DNA from: JACCZX01 sp963801035 | GTDB lineage: Bacteria > Pseudomonadota > Gammaproteobacteria > Burkholderiales > Burkholderiaceae_F | Length of the DNA: 64,000 nt | Assembly (NCBI GenBank): GCA_963801035.1 | Contig: CAWDDF010000009.1 | Coordinates: forward strand, 186,001 to 250,000 | Reading direction: 5' to 3' | Made by a program: the position numbers and the translations under genes | Part shown: piece by piece, positions 45,608-53,714 of the stretch | How positions within the stretch are numbered: the first letter of the stretch is position 1 | How the letters are laid out: every line of letters begins with the position of its first letter | Notes under the pieces: model-generated | Seen by the model: only the letters and a program-made list of their open reading frames with translations | Databases searched by the model: none | What the model was told of the DNA's origin: nothing

Positions 45608-45637
45608 CTTGAAATTCCACTTTACGGCTCCCAACTT
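45608..45637 (+). promoter_or_regulatory. candidate heat-shock (sigma-32 type) promoter of the hsp20 pair
   Basis: CTTGAAA at 45608-45614 and CCCAACTT at 45630-45637 are separated by 15 bases, close to the sigma-32 consensus CTTGAAA-N(11-16)-CCCCATNT. It lies about 65 bases before the first hsp20 start codon. The match was made by eye only. Confidence 0.45.
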
Positions 45638-45702
45638 GCTCGTACGGCTCAGGAAGCCGAAATCGGATTGCACTTGGGACGACGAAAAGGAGGATGAGCG
45701 AA

Positions 45703-46152
45703 ATGTTTGCTTCGATGGTGACGTACCCCGGCTTGTTCGCCGACTTCGATCGGCTGCGTCGGGAGCTGGACGAACTTTCCGGGTGGTCGGGATTGCCCAC
45801 CAGTATCCGGTCGGCCGCGCCGGGCGCATTTCCGCCAGTCAATATTGGTAATACGGCGGGCAGCGTGGAAATTTTAGTTTTTGCGCCGGGCATCGATCCT
45901 AAGCAGATCGAGCTGACGATCGATCGCGGCGTGCTGTCAATCTCGGGAGAGCGTAAATCCGACGTGCCGCGTAACGACGACAAGGTGAACGTCTACGGTA
46001 ACGAGCGTTTCGAAGGTTCGTTCCGGCGCGCGATCAGTCTCCCCGACGACATTGACTCGACAAAGGTCAACGCCAATTACCGTGATGGAGTGCTGCACGT
46101 CAGCATCAGTCGCCGTGAATCGGCGCTGCCGAAGCGAATCACCGTTCAATAA
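45703..46152 (+). CDS. Hsp20/alpha-crystallin family small heat shock protein 1
   Basis: Small heat shock chaperone of 149 residues. It has an alpha-crystallin domain from about residue 50: VEILVFAPGIDPKQIELTIDRGVLSISGERK, with the FEGSFRRAISLPDDID and YRDGVLHVSISRRE strands near the end. The ATG at 45703 is preferred because AAGGAGG lies at the right distance, while the ATG at 45694 abuts it. A second member of the family follows 30 bases later. A sigma-32-like promoter precedes both. Confidence 0.9.
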   Translation: MFASMVTYPGLFADFDRLRRELDELSGWSGLPTSIRSAAPGAFPPVNIGNTAGSVEILVFAPGIDPKQIELTIDRGVLSISGERKSDVPRNDDKVNVYGNERFEGSFRRAISLPDDIDSTKVNANYRDGVLHVSISRRESALPKRITVQ

Positions 46153-46181
46153 CTGATGAATTGAAGAGCAGGAGGTCGATG

Positions 46182-46640
46182 ATGCAAGATAGTTCTGTTG
46201 CCGAAGCGCCGCGTACAGCGGCCAACCGTCAGGAGGTGAATCGGCAGGGCCAACAAGCGCAGGAATCGTCTCGTCAGGACGCGTCGCGGTCCGTCGCGCG
46301 GCGTGACGCGCAGGCGATGACGCCACGGGTCGACGTGCTGGAAGACGACTCGGGCATTACGTTGATCGCCGACATGCCGGGCGTCTCGAAGGAGTCGCTC
46401 GAAATCAACGTGGAAAACGACGCGCTTGTGATCGAAGGAGTAATTTCGTCGGCGACGCCGCAAGCACTTGAGGCGACGTACGCCGAAGTCCGCGTCCCAC
46501 GTTATCGCCGCAGCTTTACGTTGAGCCGCGAGCTCGACGCGGGTCACATCGAGGCGCAGTTGAAAGATGGAGTGCTGAAGCTGCGCATTCCGAAACACGA
46601 ACAGGCGAGGCCTCAGCGCATTTCTGTCAACGTAAGTTAA
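46182..46640 (+). CDS. Hsp20/alpha-crystallin family small heat shock protein 2
   Basis: Second small heat shock chaperone, 152 residues. The N-terminal part is Q/R-rich and poorly conserved. The crystallin domain runs from VDVLEDDSGITLIADMPGVSK through LSRELDAGHIEAQLKDGVLKLRIPK. GGAGG lies six bases before the ATG at 46182. The gene ends before a strong terminator. The two family members differ clearly outside the domain, so they may form mixed oligomers (inference). Confidence 0.9.
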   Translation: MQDSSVAEAPRTAANRQEVNRQGQQAQESSRQDASRSVARRDAQAMTPRVDVLEDDSGITLIADMPGVSKESLEINVENDALVIEGVISSATPQALEATYAEVRVPRYRRSFTLSRELDAGHIEAQLKDGVLKLRIPKHEQARPQRISVNVS

Positions 46641-46659
46641 GCAGATGAACTGAAAGCAG

Positions 46660-46696
46660 CTCCGGCGCGCCGCACTGCGAAGCGCCGGAGTTTTTT
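46660..46696 (+). terminator. rho-independent terminator after hsp20 pair
   Basis: A 9-bp perfect stem (46660-46668 with 46682-46690), 13-base loop, followed by six T. It lies 20 bases after the second hsp20 stop. Confidence 0.85.
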
Positions 46697-46721
46697 CGCT
46701 GTTCCTTGCAATTGGACGTTG

Positions 46722-47078
46722 ATGAAAAAGAGCGAGAAACGAGAGCCGGATAAGCAGTCCGGCACGCCGCGCACCGATCAGCCAAGCGATCTCGAAGTTG
46801 CCGGCACGAAACGCATGCTTGCGACCGACGATCCGGCGGCGACGCCGCGTCAATTGCGTCAGCCAAATGAGCGTGACGAGTCCGCCGATGAGCAGTTGAC
46901 CGGCCCGCGGCGCGTCATCAAGCAAGCGCACGACGACCTGCAAAGCGGGCAGCAAGACACCGATGCGCGCAACCGAGTACCGGAAGTGCTCCCAAACGTA
47001 CCCAAGACGCCGCAGAACTTCGACGAGTCGGACCCGGTGGATACGGCACCCGGGTCGAAGAAAAAAGCTACGCGTTAG
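46722..47078 (+). CDS. small hydrophilic protein of unknown function
   Basis: Protein of 118 residues, highly charged and without hydrophobic segments (MKKSEKREPDKQSG, QPSDLEVAGTKRML, RVIKQAHDDLQSGQQDTDARNR, ending GSKKKATR). Many P, D, Q and R residues suggest intrinsic disorder, a common feature of small stress proteins in this order. It begins at the ATG at 46722, after the hsp20 terminator, and its end overlaps the histidine kinase gene on the opposite strand by 11 bases. Real-gene status rests on length and position. Confidence 0.6.
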   Translation: MKKSEKREPDKQSGTPRTDQPSDLEVAGTKRMLATDDPAATPRQLRQPNERDESADEQLTGPRRVIKQAHDDLQSGQQDTDARNRVPEVLPNVPKTPQNFDESDPVDTAPGSKKKATR

Positions 47079-48375
47079 GCAAGCCGTCGTTCGGTCGCGC
47101 GCGCCGGGCGGCCAGCGGAAGCCGCACGGTCACGCGCGTGCCGCCACCCTCCACGGTGCCGATTTCCAGAGCCGCCGCATGTCTTTCAACGATACGGGCG
47201 ACGATCGCCAGCCCAAGCCCCGCGCCGCCCTGCGCCCGGCTCGCGTCGCCGCGTTCAAACGGCTGCAACATTCGTTGCGCGTCGACAATTCCGGGGCCGT
47301 GATCTTCAACGGTCACCGTCGCCTGATGTTCAGCGCGATTAACCGAGAGCGAAAGTAGGACCGGCGGTGCGCCATGCCGCGCAGCGTTGTCCAGCAGGTT
47401 GGTCAGCATCCGCTGCAGCATCGTCGCATTGCCCGAGACGAAGACGTTTGGCGCGACGCGTACCTGCGCAGCCGGCAGCCCGGCCAACCGTGCGGCGCTG
47501 TTTGCGACGCCGCTCAGGTCGACATCGTCTGCCACTTGTTCCGCGTCGGTTCGCACGTACGACAAGAAGCTTTCAATGATCGCGTCGGCGTGCTCGACGT
47601 TGCGGACGATCAGGTCGCGTAGAGGCGCTTTTTCTTCGAGCAGGTCGGCGGCGACGCGAATGCGTGTCAACGGCGAGCGCAGATCGTGCGACACGCCCAT
47701 CAGCATCACGCGCCGCTGCTCGTCGAACGCCGCGCGCTGCCGCGCCATCGTTGTCAGCGCAGTTGCGAGCCTTTCGATCTCGCGCGTGCCGCGTACGATT
47801 TCCGTCGGCACTTCGCCGCGACCAATCGCATCGACCTGCGTCGACAAGCGCGCCATCGGGCGCACCACCCAGCGGCTCGTAAACCACGCGGCAATGGTAA
47901 TCACCAGAATCAGCACGCCGAGCACGGCCAATGCACGCATGCGAAACGATGGAGGCTGCACGCCGCCGGTCAGTCCCACCCAGCGTGCCTCACCTTGCGA
48001 GGGCTGAACCTGCAGCCAGGTAACGGGCAACTCCGACGTATCGTCGAGCCGCGTGTCGATGACGCTGATTCCGGACAGCGCGAGCGCATCGGTCAGTGCG
48101 ATAGTGCGCCGATCGCGCGCAATTGAATAAGCCTGCGGCGGCGGCGCCCCACTGAGCACGTCGATGCGCATACGCAAATCAAGCTCGCGGCGCGGCGCGC
48201 CAGGTTGTTCCTGTTCGGTTCTGATTGCTGCCGCCCACATCGGCGCCAGCGTCTGTGCGGTCACACGCTCCTGATAGTCACTGAACGTCGCGGCAATCAG
48301 AATCAGCGCGCTGATCGTCATCACCAGCAAGGCAATGAAGATACGGCCGAACATCGGCAGCGGCAGCAGCTTCAC
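47068..48375 (-). CDS. membrane sensor histidine kinase (EnvZ type)
   Basis: Two-helix sensor kinase of 435 residues. Helices lie at about residues 9-30 and 150-170, and the periplasmic loop between them reads DYQERVTAQ to QPSQGEARW. A HAMP region (TSRWVVRPMARLSTQVDAIGRG) follows, then the phospho-acceptor His in GVSHDLRSPLTRIR. The ATPase domain has NLLDNAARHG, DHGPGIV and GGAGLGLAIVARI. It overlaps the response regulator by four bases (ATGA). EnvZ-like layout suggests a role in osmotic or envelope signals (inference). Confidence 0.92.
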   Translation of the reverse strand: MKLLPLPMFGRIFIALLVMTISALILIAATFSDYQERVTAQTLAPMWAAAIRTEQEQPGAPRRELDLRMRIDVLSGAPPPQAYSIARDRRTIALTDALALSGISVIDTRLDDTSELPVTWLQVQPSQGEARWVGLTGGVQPPSFRMRALAVLGVLILVITIAAWFTSRWVVRPMARLSTQVDAIGRGEVPTEIVRGTREIERLATALTTMARQRAAFDEQRRVMLMGVSHDLRSPLTRIRVAADLLEEKAPLRDLIVRNVEHADAIIESFLSYVRTDAEQVADDVDLSGVANSAARLAGLPAAQVRVAPNVFVSGNATMLQRMLTNLLDNAARHGAPPVLLSLSVNRAEHQATVTVEDHGPGIVDAQRMLQPFERGDASRAQGGAGLGLAIVARIVERHAAALEIGTVEGGGTRVTVRLPLAARRARPNDGLPNA

Positions 48376-49109
48376 CTATCGCCCCTGTGACCCGGCACTG
48401 GCGGTGCCCACACGTATCCTTCACCGCGCGCAGTGACGATCCACTTGGCATCGGCGTCCGCTTGTCGCAGCTTGCGGCGCAGGCGCGCGATCTGCACATC
48501 CACCGCGCGCTCGAGCGGGCGATAGTTGCCGACTTGCGCGGCACGCGTCAATGATTCTCTGGACAGCGCAACTCCGGGGTGCTTGACCAGCTCTAGCAAC
48601 AGCCGAAATTCGATATTGGTTAACGGCACTTCCGCTGAATCCGCAGTCAGCGTGCGGGCGTTGGTGTCCAGTACGAGCTTGCCGAATTGCAGCAGCGTGG
48701 CTGGTGCGCCACGCACCGTATCGGCGTCGGTACGCGAGCGCCGCAGGACAGTACGCACACGGGCGATCAACTCGCGCGGATCGAACGGTTTCGGCACGTA
48801 GTCGTCGGCGCCGAGCTCGAGGCCGATCACGCGATCGACAGGGTCGCCCTTGGCGGTCAGCATGATGACCGGCAATTCCGGCATGCGCTCGCGCAGTCGC
48901 CGGAACACTTCCTTGCCGTGCATGTCCGGCAGCATCAGGTCGAGCAGCACGAGTGACGGCAACGGACTGAGCGCGTCCAGACCCGCGCTGCCGGTGGTGG
49001 CGTTACGCAGCGCGATGCCTTCGCGCGCGAAGACTTGCGCGAGCAACCGCATCAGCTCGACATCATCGTCGATCAGCAGCACGGACACCGAAGCGGTACT
49101 CGAAATCAT
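48372..49109 (-). CDS. OmpR-family response regulator
   Basis: DNA-binding response regulator of 245 residues. The receiver domain has the phospho-aspartate in LVLLDLMLPDMHG and the helix-fold lysine in MLTAKGDPVDRV. The winged helix domain ends with RPLERAVDVQIARLRRKLRQ and GYVWAPPV. The ATG is at 49109. It is the first gene of a two-gene operon with the EnvZ-type kinase and is divergent from the DUF1800 gene, about 140 bases away, which could be a target (inference). Confidence 0.92.
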   Translation of the reverse strand: MISSTASVSVLLIDDDVELMRLLAQVFAREGIALRNATTGSAGLDALSPLPSLVLLDLMLPDMHGKEVFRRLRERMPELPVIMLTAKGDPVDRVIGLELGADDYVPKPFDPRELIARVRTVLRRSRTDADTVRGAPATLLQFGKLVLDTNARTLTADSAEVPLTNIEFRLLLELVKHPGVALSRESLTRAAQVGNYRPLERAVDVQIARLRRKLRQADADAKWIVTARGEGYVWAPPVPGHRGDR

Positions 49110-49248
49110 TCGGCAACGTTACATGTTTGACGCCTGGACCGCGTATTGAACGTGTCAACAACGACACAAAGGACATCAATCGACATCCACGGCAGGCGCG
49201 AGCGGCGTCACGATGCGTGACAAGAAGACAAGGCACGGAGACGAGGAG

Positions 49249-51003
49249 ATGACCACTGCAAATACGCGCCAGCGCGGTGTCGGTAGCGCCATATTCCTAA
49301 GCTTGCGCCGCTTGCTGATCGCCGCTGCAACGATTTCAACCGTCGCGCTGACCGCGTGCGGCGGTGGCAGTGAGGGTGTCGCTCCACCGCCCGACAACGG
49401 AACTCCACCTCCGAACACGACGCCGCCGGCGGTGCCGCCGACCCGCAACGAGGCGGCACGCTTTCTGACGCAGGCTACCTTCGGGCCCGCGCCTGCCGAT
49501 GTAGATCGCGTGGTGGCGCTTGGCTATGCAGCATGGCTCGACGAGCAATTCAATTCGCAAGCCTCGCTTCACTTGCCGGCGGTCCCGGCTTTTGGCGACA
49601 CGATCACGCCGCAGTTTGTCGGGCAGTTTCCGCTGCTGTCGAGTTTCTGGACCAAGGCAGCGATTGCACCCGATCAACTTCGGCAGCGCGCGATGTTTTC
49701 GCTGTCGCAGCTGTTCGTGATCTCGATGGTCGACAACAACGTGATGAGCTATCCGCAAGGCATTGCGACCTATATGGATCTGCTCAGCCGTAACGCATTC
49801 GGAAACTATCGACAGCTGCTCGAAGACGTGACGTTAAGCCCGATGATGGGCTTGTATCTGTCGCATCTCGCCAACCAGAAGGAAGATCCAGCATCGGGTC
49901 GCGTGCCCGACGAAAATTACGCGCGCGAAGTGATGCAGCTCTTCACGATCGGGCTGGTTGAGTTGAACGCCGACGGCACGGTGAAGCTCGATTCGCGCCG
50001 CGAGCCGATCGAAACTTATTCGAACGATGACGTGATTGGACTGGCGCGTGTTCTGACCGGTTGGAGCTGGTCGTCGCCGACGAAAGACGAGGCATCGTTT
50101 CAGGCGAATCGCGGGCTGCTCGTGACCGACGACCGCGCGCTGAACCCAATGGAGCTGTATCCACAGTTCCATTCGGCATCCGTCAAGACCTTTTTAGGCA
50201 AGACGATTCCAGCGGGCACCGGCGGGCAAGAATCGTTGACGCAGGCGCTCGACCATCTGTTCAATCATCCGAACGTCGGTCCCTTCGTCAGCAAGCAATT
50301 GATTCAGCGCACCGTCACCAGCAATCCAAGCCCGGCGTACGTCGCACGCGTCACCGCAGCGTTCAACGACAACGGTCAAGGCGTGCGCGGCGACATGCGC
50401 GCGGTGTGGCGCGCAATACTGCTCGACTCCGAGGCGCGCGACGTCGCAAAACTTGACGATCCGCAGTTCGGCAAGCTGCGCGAGCCGGTGCTGAGGCTTA
50501 GCGCGTGGATCCGCGCGTTCAGCGTCAAGTCGACGTCCGGCAACTACAACGTGTTCTTCACCGACGATCCGTCGAGCGGCATCGGGCAGGCACCGTTCCG
50601 CTCACCCTCGGTATTCAATTTCTATCGGCCGGGTTACGTGCCGCCGAATACCGGCGCCGCGACGGCGGGCCTGGTTGTGCCAGAGATGCAAATTACCAGC
50701 GAGACGAGCGCATCGAGCTACATCAATTTCGTCGAAGGCATGGCGATTCTCGGTGGTGCTGGCTTCTTGAATGATTTGACCGCCGACTATCAGGCGGAGC
50801 GTGCGATCGCCGACGACGTCGATGCATTGGTGAACCGCATGGACGAGCGTCTGACGTACGGCACGATGAGCGCGAACACCAAGGCGCTGGCCCGCGAAGC
50901 TGTCGCGTCGGTACCGCTGTCCACCTTCGACGCGCGTGGCAATCGAGTTCGGTTGGCGCTGCTATTCACGATGGCATCGCCCGACTTCATCGTTCAGCGC
51001 TGA
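49249..51003 (+). CDS. DUF1800 exported lipoprotein
   Basis: Exported protein of about 584 residues of the DUF1800 family. A signal peptide with lipobox LTAC at about residues 33-36 is followed by a proline-rich linker. The domain begins with ARFLTQATFGPAPADVDRVV and continues through TIGLVELNADG to the RSPSVFNFYRPGYVPP segment. The ATG at 49249 is chosen; an upstream ATG at 49213 gives a worse signal peptide. The DUF1501 gene starts ten bases later. These pairs are common in soil and water bacteria, but the function is not established; a link to extracellular polymers is only proposed. Confidence 0.85.
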   Translation: MTTANTRQRGVGSAIFLSLRRLLIAAATISTVALTACGGGSEGVAPPPDNGTPPPNTTPPAVPPTRNEAARFLTQATFGPAPADVDRVVALGYAAWLDEQFNSQASLHLPAVPAFGDTITPQFVGQFPLLSSFWTKAAIAPDQLRQRAMFSLSQLFVISMVDNNVMSYPQGIATYMDLLSRNAFGNYRQLLEDVTLSPMMGLYLSHLANQKEDPASGRVPDENYAREVMQLFTIGLVELNADGTVKLDSRREPIETYSNDDVIGLARVLTGWSWSSPTKDEASFQANRGLLVTDDRALNPMELYPQFHSASVKTFLGKTIPAGTGGQESLTQALDHLFNHPNVGPFVSKQLIQRTVTSNPSPAYVARVTAAFNDNGQGVRGDMRAVWRAILLDSEARDVAKLDDPQFGKLREPVLRLSAWIRAFSVKSTSGNYNVFFTDDPSSGIGQAPFRSPSVFNFYRPGYVPPNTGAATAGLVVPEMQITSETSASSYINFVEGMAILGGAGFLNDLTADYQAERAIADDVDALVNRMDERLTYGTMSANTKALAREAVASVPLSTFDARGNRVRLALLFTMASPDFIVQR

Positions 51004-51013
51004 AAGACAACTC

Positions 51014-52390
51014 ATGACACTGATCACTAAACACAGCGCGTCACGCCGGAATTTTCTGGCTTGGTCCACGCGCATGGCCGCGCTTGGCGCCGGCGCGCCC
51101 TTCGCACTGAATCTCGCCGGCCTCGGAGCAGCTTCGGCGGAAGCAGCAAGCGACTACAAGGCGCTGGTATGCATCTTTCTTTATGGCGGCAATGACAATC
51201 ACAACACGGTCATTCCGTACGACGCAGCGTCGTACGCCGGATATCAAAGCGCGCGTGGCGGAATCTCGCGCACGCGCAACACGCTGCTGCCGCTGACAAC
51301 ACTGTCTAATCTTGGCGGACGTCAATTCGCGCTACCGCCCGAGTTGCTGCCGATCGCCACGCTGTTCGACGCCGGCCGTGCTGCGATCGTCGCCAACGTT
51401 GGGCCCTTGGTGCGTCCGACTACGCGCGCGCAGTACCAGAATCGCTCAGTGCCGTTGCCGCCGAAGCTGTTTTCGCACAACGATCAGCAGTCGGTATGGC
51501 AGGCATCGGTTCCCGAAGGCGCGCAGTATGGCTGGGGCGGACGAATCGGCGACGTGCTGGCAAGCGCCAACGCAAAATCGACGTTCACCAGTATCTCGAT
51601 CTCGGGCAACGCCGTTTGGGCATCGGGCCAGGCGACACAGCAATACCAGATCGGACCCGGTGGCGCCGTCACCGTGAACTCGCTCGCAAACGCCAGCCTG
51701 TTCGGTTCGGCGACCGCATCGCAACTACTACGACGGCTGGTGACCGAGCCGCGCGCACACGTGCTCGAGAATGACCATACACGTCTGATACAGCGTGGCC
51801 TGACTGCGAACCAGGATCTTCGCGATGCGATGGCCGGCATGCCGCCGTTGCAGACCGTGTTCCCCGACAGCGGCCTTGCGGCACAACTCAGGATGGCGGC
51901 ACGTCTGATCGCTGCGCGCAACGGCGTCGGTGCGAAGCGGCAAGTCTTTTTCGTTTCGATGGGCGGTTTCGACACGCACGCATTTCTCAGCGCGTCACAT
52001 CCGCCGCTGCTGACGCAACTGGCGGCCGCGGTCAGCGCATTCGATGCAGCACTCGGCGAGCTGAACGTACGCGATCAAGTGACGACGTTTACGGCTTCCG
52101 ACTTCGGCCGCACGCTCACTTCCAACGGCGACGGTTCCGATCACGGATGGGGCGCGCACCATTTCGTGATGGGTGGAGCAGTGAAAGGGCGCGATATTTA
52201 TGGGCAGTTTCCGGTCGTCGCGCTCGGTACCAATGAAGATGCCGGTCAGGGCCGCTTCATTCCAAGCACGTCGGTTGATCAGTACGCAGCAAGCTTCGCG
52301 CGCTGGATGGGATTGTCCGATGCACAGTTGACGGACGTATTACCCAACCTGCAATACTTTTCGCCTACGACGCTGCCGCTCTTTGTTTAA
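51014..52390 (+). CDS. DUF1501 Tat-exported protein
   Basis: Protein of 458 residues of the DUF1501 family, related to alkaline phosphatase/sulfatase folds. A twin-arginine signal (ASRRNFLAWSTR) is near the N-terminus and the mature part starts after ASAEAAS. Typical segments are FLYGGNDNHNTVIPYD, FSHNDQQSVWQ and TASDFGRTLTSNGDGSDHGWGAHHF, with possible metal ligands D, H and N. The ATG at 51014 is ten bases after the DUF1800 stop; the two genes form an operon. The product is exported folded, which suggests a bound cofactor. Confidence 0.85.
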   Translation: MTLITKHSASRRNFLAWSTRMAALGAGAPFALNLAGLGAASAEAASDYKALVCIFLYGGNDNHNTVIPYDAASYAGYQSARGGISRTRNTLLPLTTLSNLGGRQFALPPELLPIATLFDAGRAAIVANVGPLVRPTTRAQYQNRSVPLPPKLFSHNDQQSVWQASVPEGAQYGWGGRIGDVLASANAKSTFTSISISGNAVWASGQATQQYQIGPGGAVTVNSLANASLFGSATASQLLRRLVTEPRAHVLENDHTRLIQRGLTANQDLRDAMAGMPPLQTVFPDSGLAAQLRMAARLIAARNGVGAKRQVFFVSMGGFDTHAFLSASHPPLLTQLAAAVSAFDAALGELNVRDQVTTFTASDFGRTLTSNGDGSDHGWGAHHFVMGGAVKGRDIYGQFPVVALGTNEDAGQGRFIPSTSVDQYAASFARWMGLSDAQLTDVLPNLQYFSPTTLPLFV

Positions 52391-52403
52391 CCGATGCCAG
52401 CGA

Positions 52404-52725
52404 TCACTGTTTTAGTCCGTCACGCTCGGGCGCGGCGAACACGGTGGCCAGCATCGTCGCAACCAACCGTTCGCCTGGTTCACCATATGCGACCATATCG
52501 CCGGAACAAACGGTGATGGTTTGTCCGGCTCGCACAACGTGACCGGTGGCGACGAAGCGGTCACCCTGCTGCTGCGTGAGATCGGCGCGGTAAGTTAACG
52601 CGACTTCAACCACTCCCGGCTCGACGCGGCCGAGTGTGGCACCGATCGTCTCCATCGCTCGCTGCCGTGCAAAGCTTGCTCGGACGCGCGCTTCGAACTG
52701 CGGATCTAAAGCGGGAAAAGCTCAT
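52404..52725 (-). pseudogene. PaaI-type thioesterase remnant with internal deletion and frameshift
   Basis: Hotdog-fold thioesterase. The N-terminus FPALDPQFEARVRASFARQ starts at the ATG at 52725, but one extra T of a four-base run (52716-52719, A on the plus strand) shifts it from MSFPALDP. The following VEVALTYRADLTQQ block is joined directly to QGDRFVATGHVVRAGQTITV. The piece normally between them, with the catalytic HGF-HAG-type region, is missing; the corrected length is 106 residues against about 145 in relatives. The deletion of about 40 residues is in frame, so this is a broken enzyme or a misassembly at a CAGCAG repeat. Confidence 0.7.
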
Positions 52726-52749
52726 CGCGACGTTCTGAGTCATCGGCTG

Positions 52750-52802
52750 TCGTGACTATCATCACGATAACTTCTTTATGACGCGGTTAACAATGCGTTA
52801 AC
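52750..52802 (+). promoter_or_regulatory. candidate operator dyads before the cupin gene
   Basis: A 6-bp inverted repeat (TCGTGA at 52750-52755, TCACGA at 52762-52767) and two GTTAAC palindromes 11 bp apart (52786-52791, 52797-52802) lie between the thioesterase remnant and the cupin gene. The spacing of one helical turn suggests regulator binding. No regulator gene is next to it. Confidence 0.35.
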
Positions 52803-52829
52803 GGATAACCTTTATGCACACGGAAACCC

Positions 52830-53138
52830 ATGTCCGATCTTCCTAAACTCATACGCGATTTGCCGAAGTTCGCAGGTCCCTTCGACGCGCACAAGTTGCA
52901 GGCGGCGGATTGTGACGTGCTCTTTGCCTCCTATCCTGCCGGCACCGTCATCGCTGCACACCAGCATGACACTGAGAACGTCGGCATCATCACCAAGGGA
53001 AGTCTGCTGCTCACTATAGACAGCAAAGAGAGGCGGTTCGTGACCGGCGAGTGGTATCACATCCCGGCGCGAGCGGAACACGCCGCCCGGTTTGACGAGG
53101 AATCTTCAGAAATCGAATTCTGGTTCCACCGAGCGTAG
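52830..53138 (+). CDS. cupin domain protein
   Basis: Small beta-barrel protein of 102 residues. The first cupin motif, AAHQHDTENVGIITKG, offers His-His-Glu metal ligands; the second part is EWYHIPARAEHAARF. Such single-domain cupins may be enzymes or ligand sensors. It begins at the ATG at 52830, with operator-like dyads upstream. A nuclear-transport-factor-2 fold protein follows in the same direction. Function unknown. Confidence 0.8.
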   Translation: MSDLPKLIRDLPKFAGPFDAHKLQAADCDVLFASYPAGTVIAAHQHDTENVGIITKGSLLLTIDSKERRFVTGEWYHIPARAEHAARFDEESSEIEFWFHRA

Positions 53139-53193
53139 GTTTTCTGGCGGCACCGCACTGAGCCAGTTCGCGAAATGGTGAGCTCGTTTGGAG

Positions 53194-53595
53194 ATGCGCG
53201 TGGTTAGCCCTCTTAAAAACTGGCATCGCATCGTTCAGACGCGCGATGCGTCAGGCCTGAATCAACTGCTTGCCGAAGACGTCGTGTTCTTCTCGCCAGT
53301 AGTCCACACGCCGCAGCGGGGCAAGAAGCTGGCTGCCTGGTATCTGTCTGCAGCACTCGATGTTTTCGTCAACGAAACTTTTCGGTACGTGCGTGAGGTT
53401 GTGGGGCAGGCTGACGCTGCGCTTGAGTTCGAAACCGTCATCGATGGCATCAGCGTCAATGGCGTGGATCTGATCAAGTGGAACATGGAAGAACAGATCA
53501 CCGAGTTCAAGGTCATGATCCGCCCACTACAAGCAATCGATGCGGTCCGTCAGCGTATGGCAGCCACGCTGCAGCCACTCCGCCCCAATACGTAA
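53194..53595 (+). CDS. NTF2-like (SnoaL-type) fold protein
   Basis: Protein of 133 residues with the cone-shaped alpha+beta fold of the NTF2/SnoaL group: the helix at the start (KNWHRIVQTRDASGLNQLLAEDV), then FFSPVVHTPQRGKKL and curved strands ending EEQITEFKVMIRP. These are scaffolds for many activities, and no catalytic residue set is obvious. The ATG at 53194 is near a GGAG that suits the GTG at 53200 better, so the true start may be two codons further on. It follows the cupin gene after 55 bases. Confidence 0.75.
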   Translation: MRVVSPLKNWHRIVQTRDASGLNQLLAEDVVFFSPVVHTPQRGKKLAAWYLSAALDVFVNETFRYVREVVGQADAALEFETVIDGISVNGVDLIKWNMEEQITEFKVMIRPLQAIDAVRQRMAATLQPLRPNT

Positions 53596-53714
53596 TGAGC
53601 TAGTTGTTTCGAATAAGGTTGCACCGTTCTAGTCAGACGGTGGACTTTGCGGCGATCGCGCCACCCAGCAGTTATGGATTTATTCACGATTCACAGTGCC
53701 GCGATAATGACCTT

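Noticed and set aside
44733..45983. Long version of the histidine phosphatase reaching 45983
   Set aside because: The extra 150 residues look unlike protein of this family and overlap the hsp20 promoter and start on the other strand.
1722..52725. Programmed +1 ribosomal frameshifting as the cause of the many shifted genes
   Set aside because: The sites share no common slippery sequence or stop context, occur in unrelated genes, and two genes carry two shifts each.
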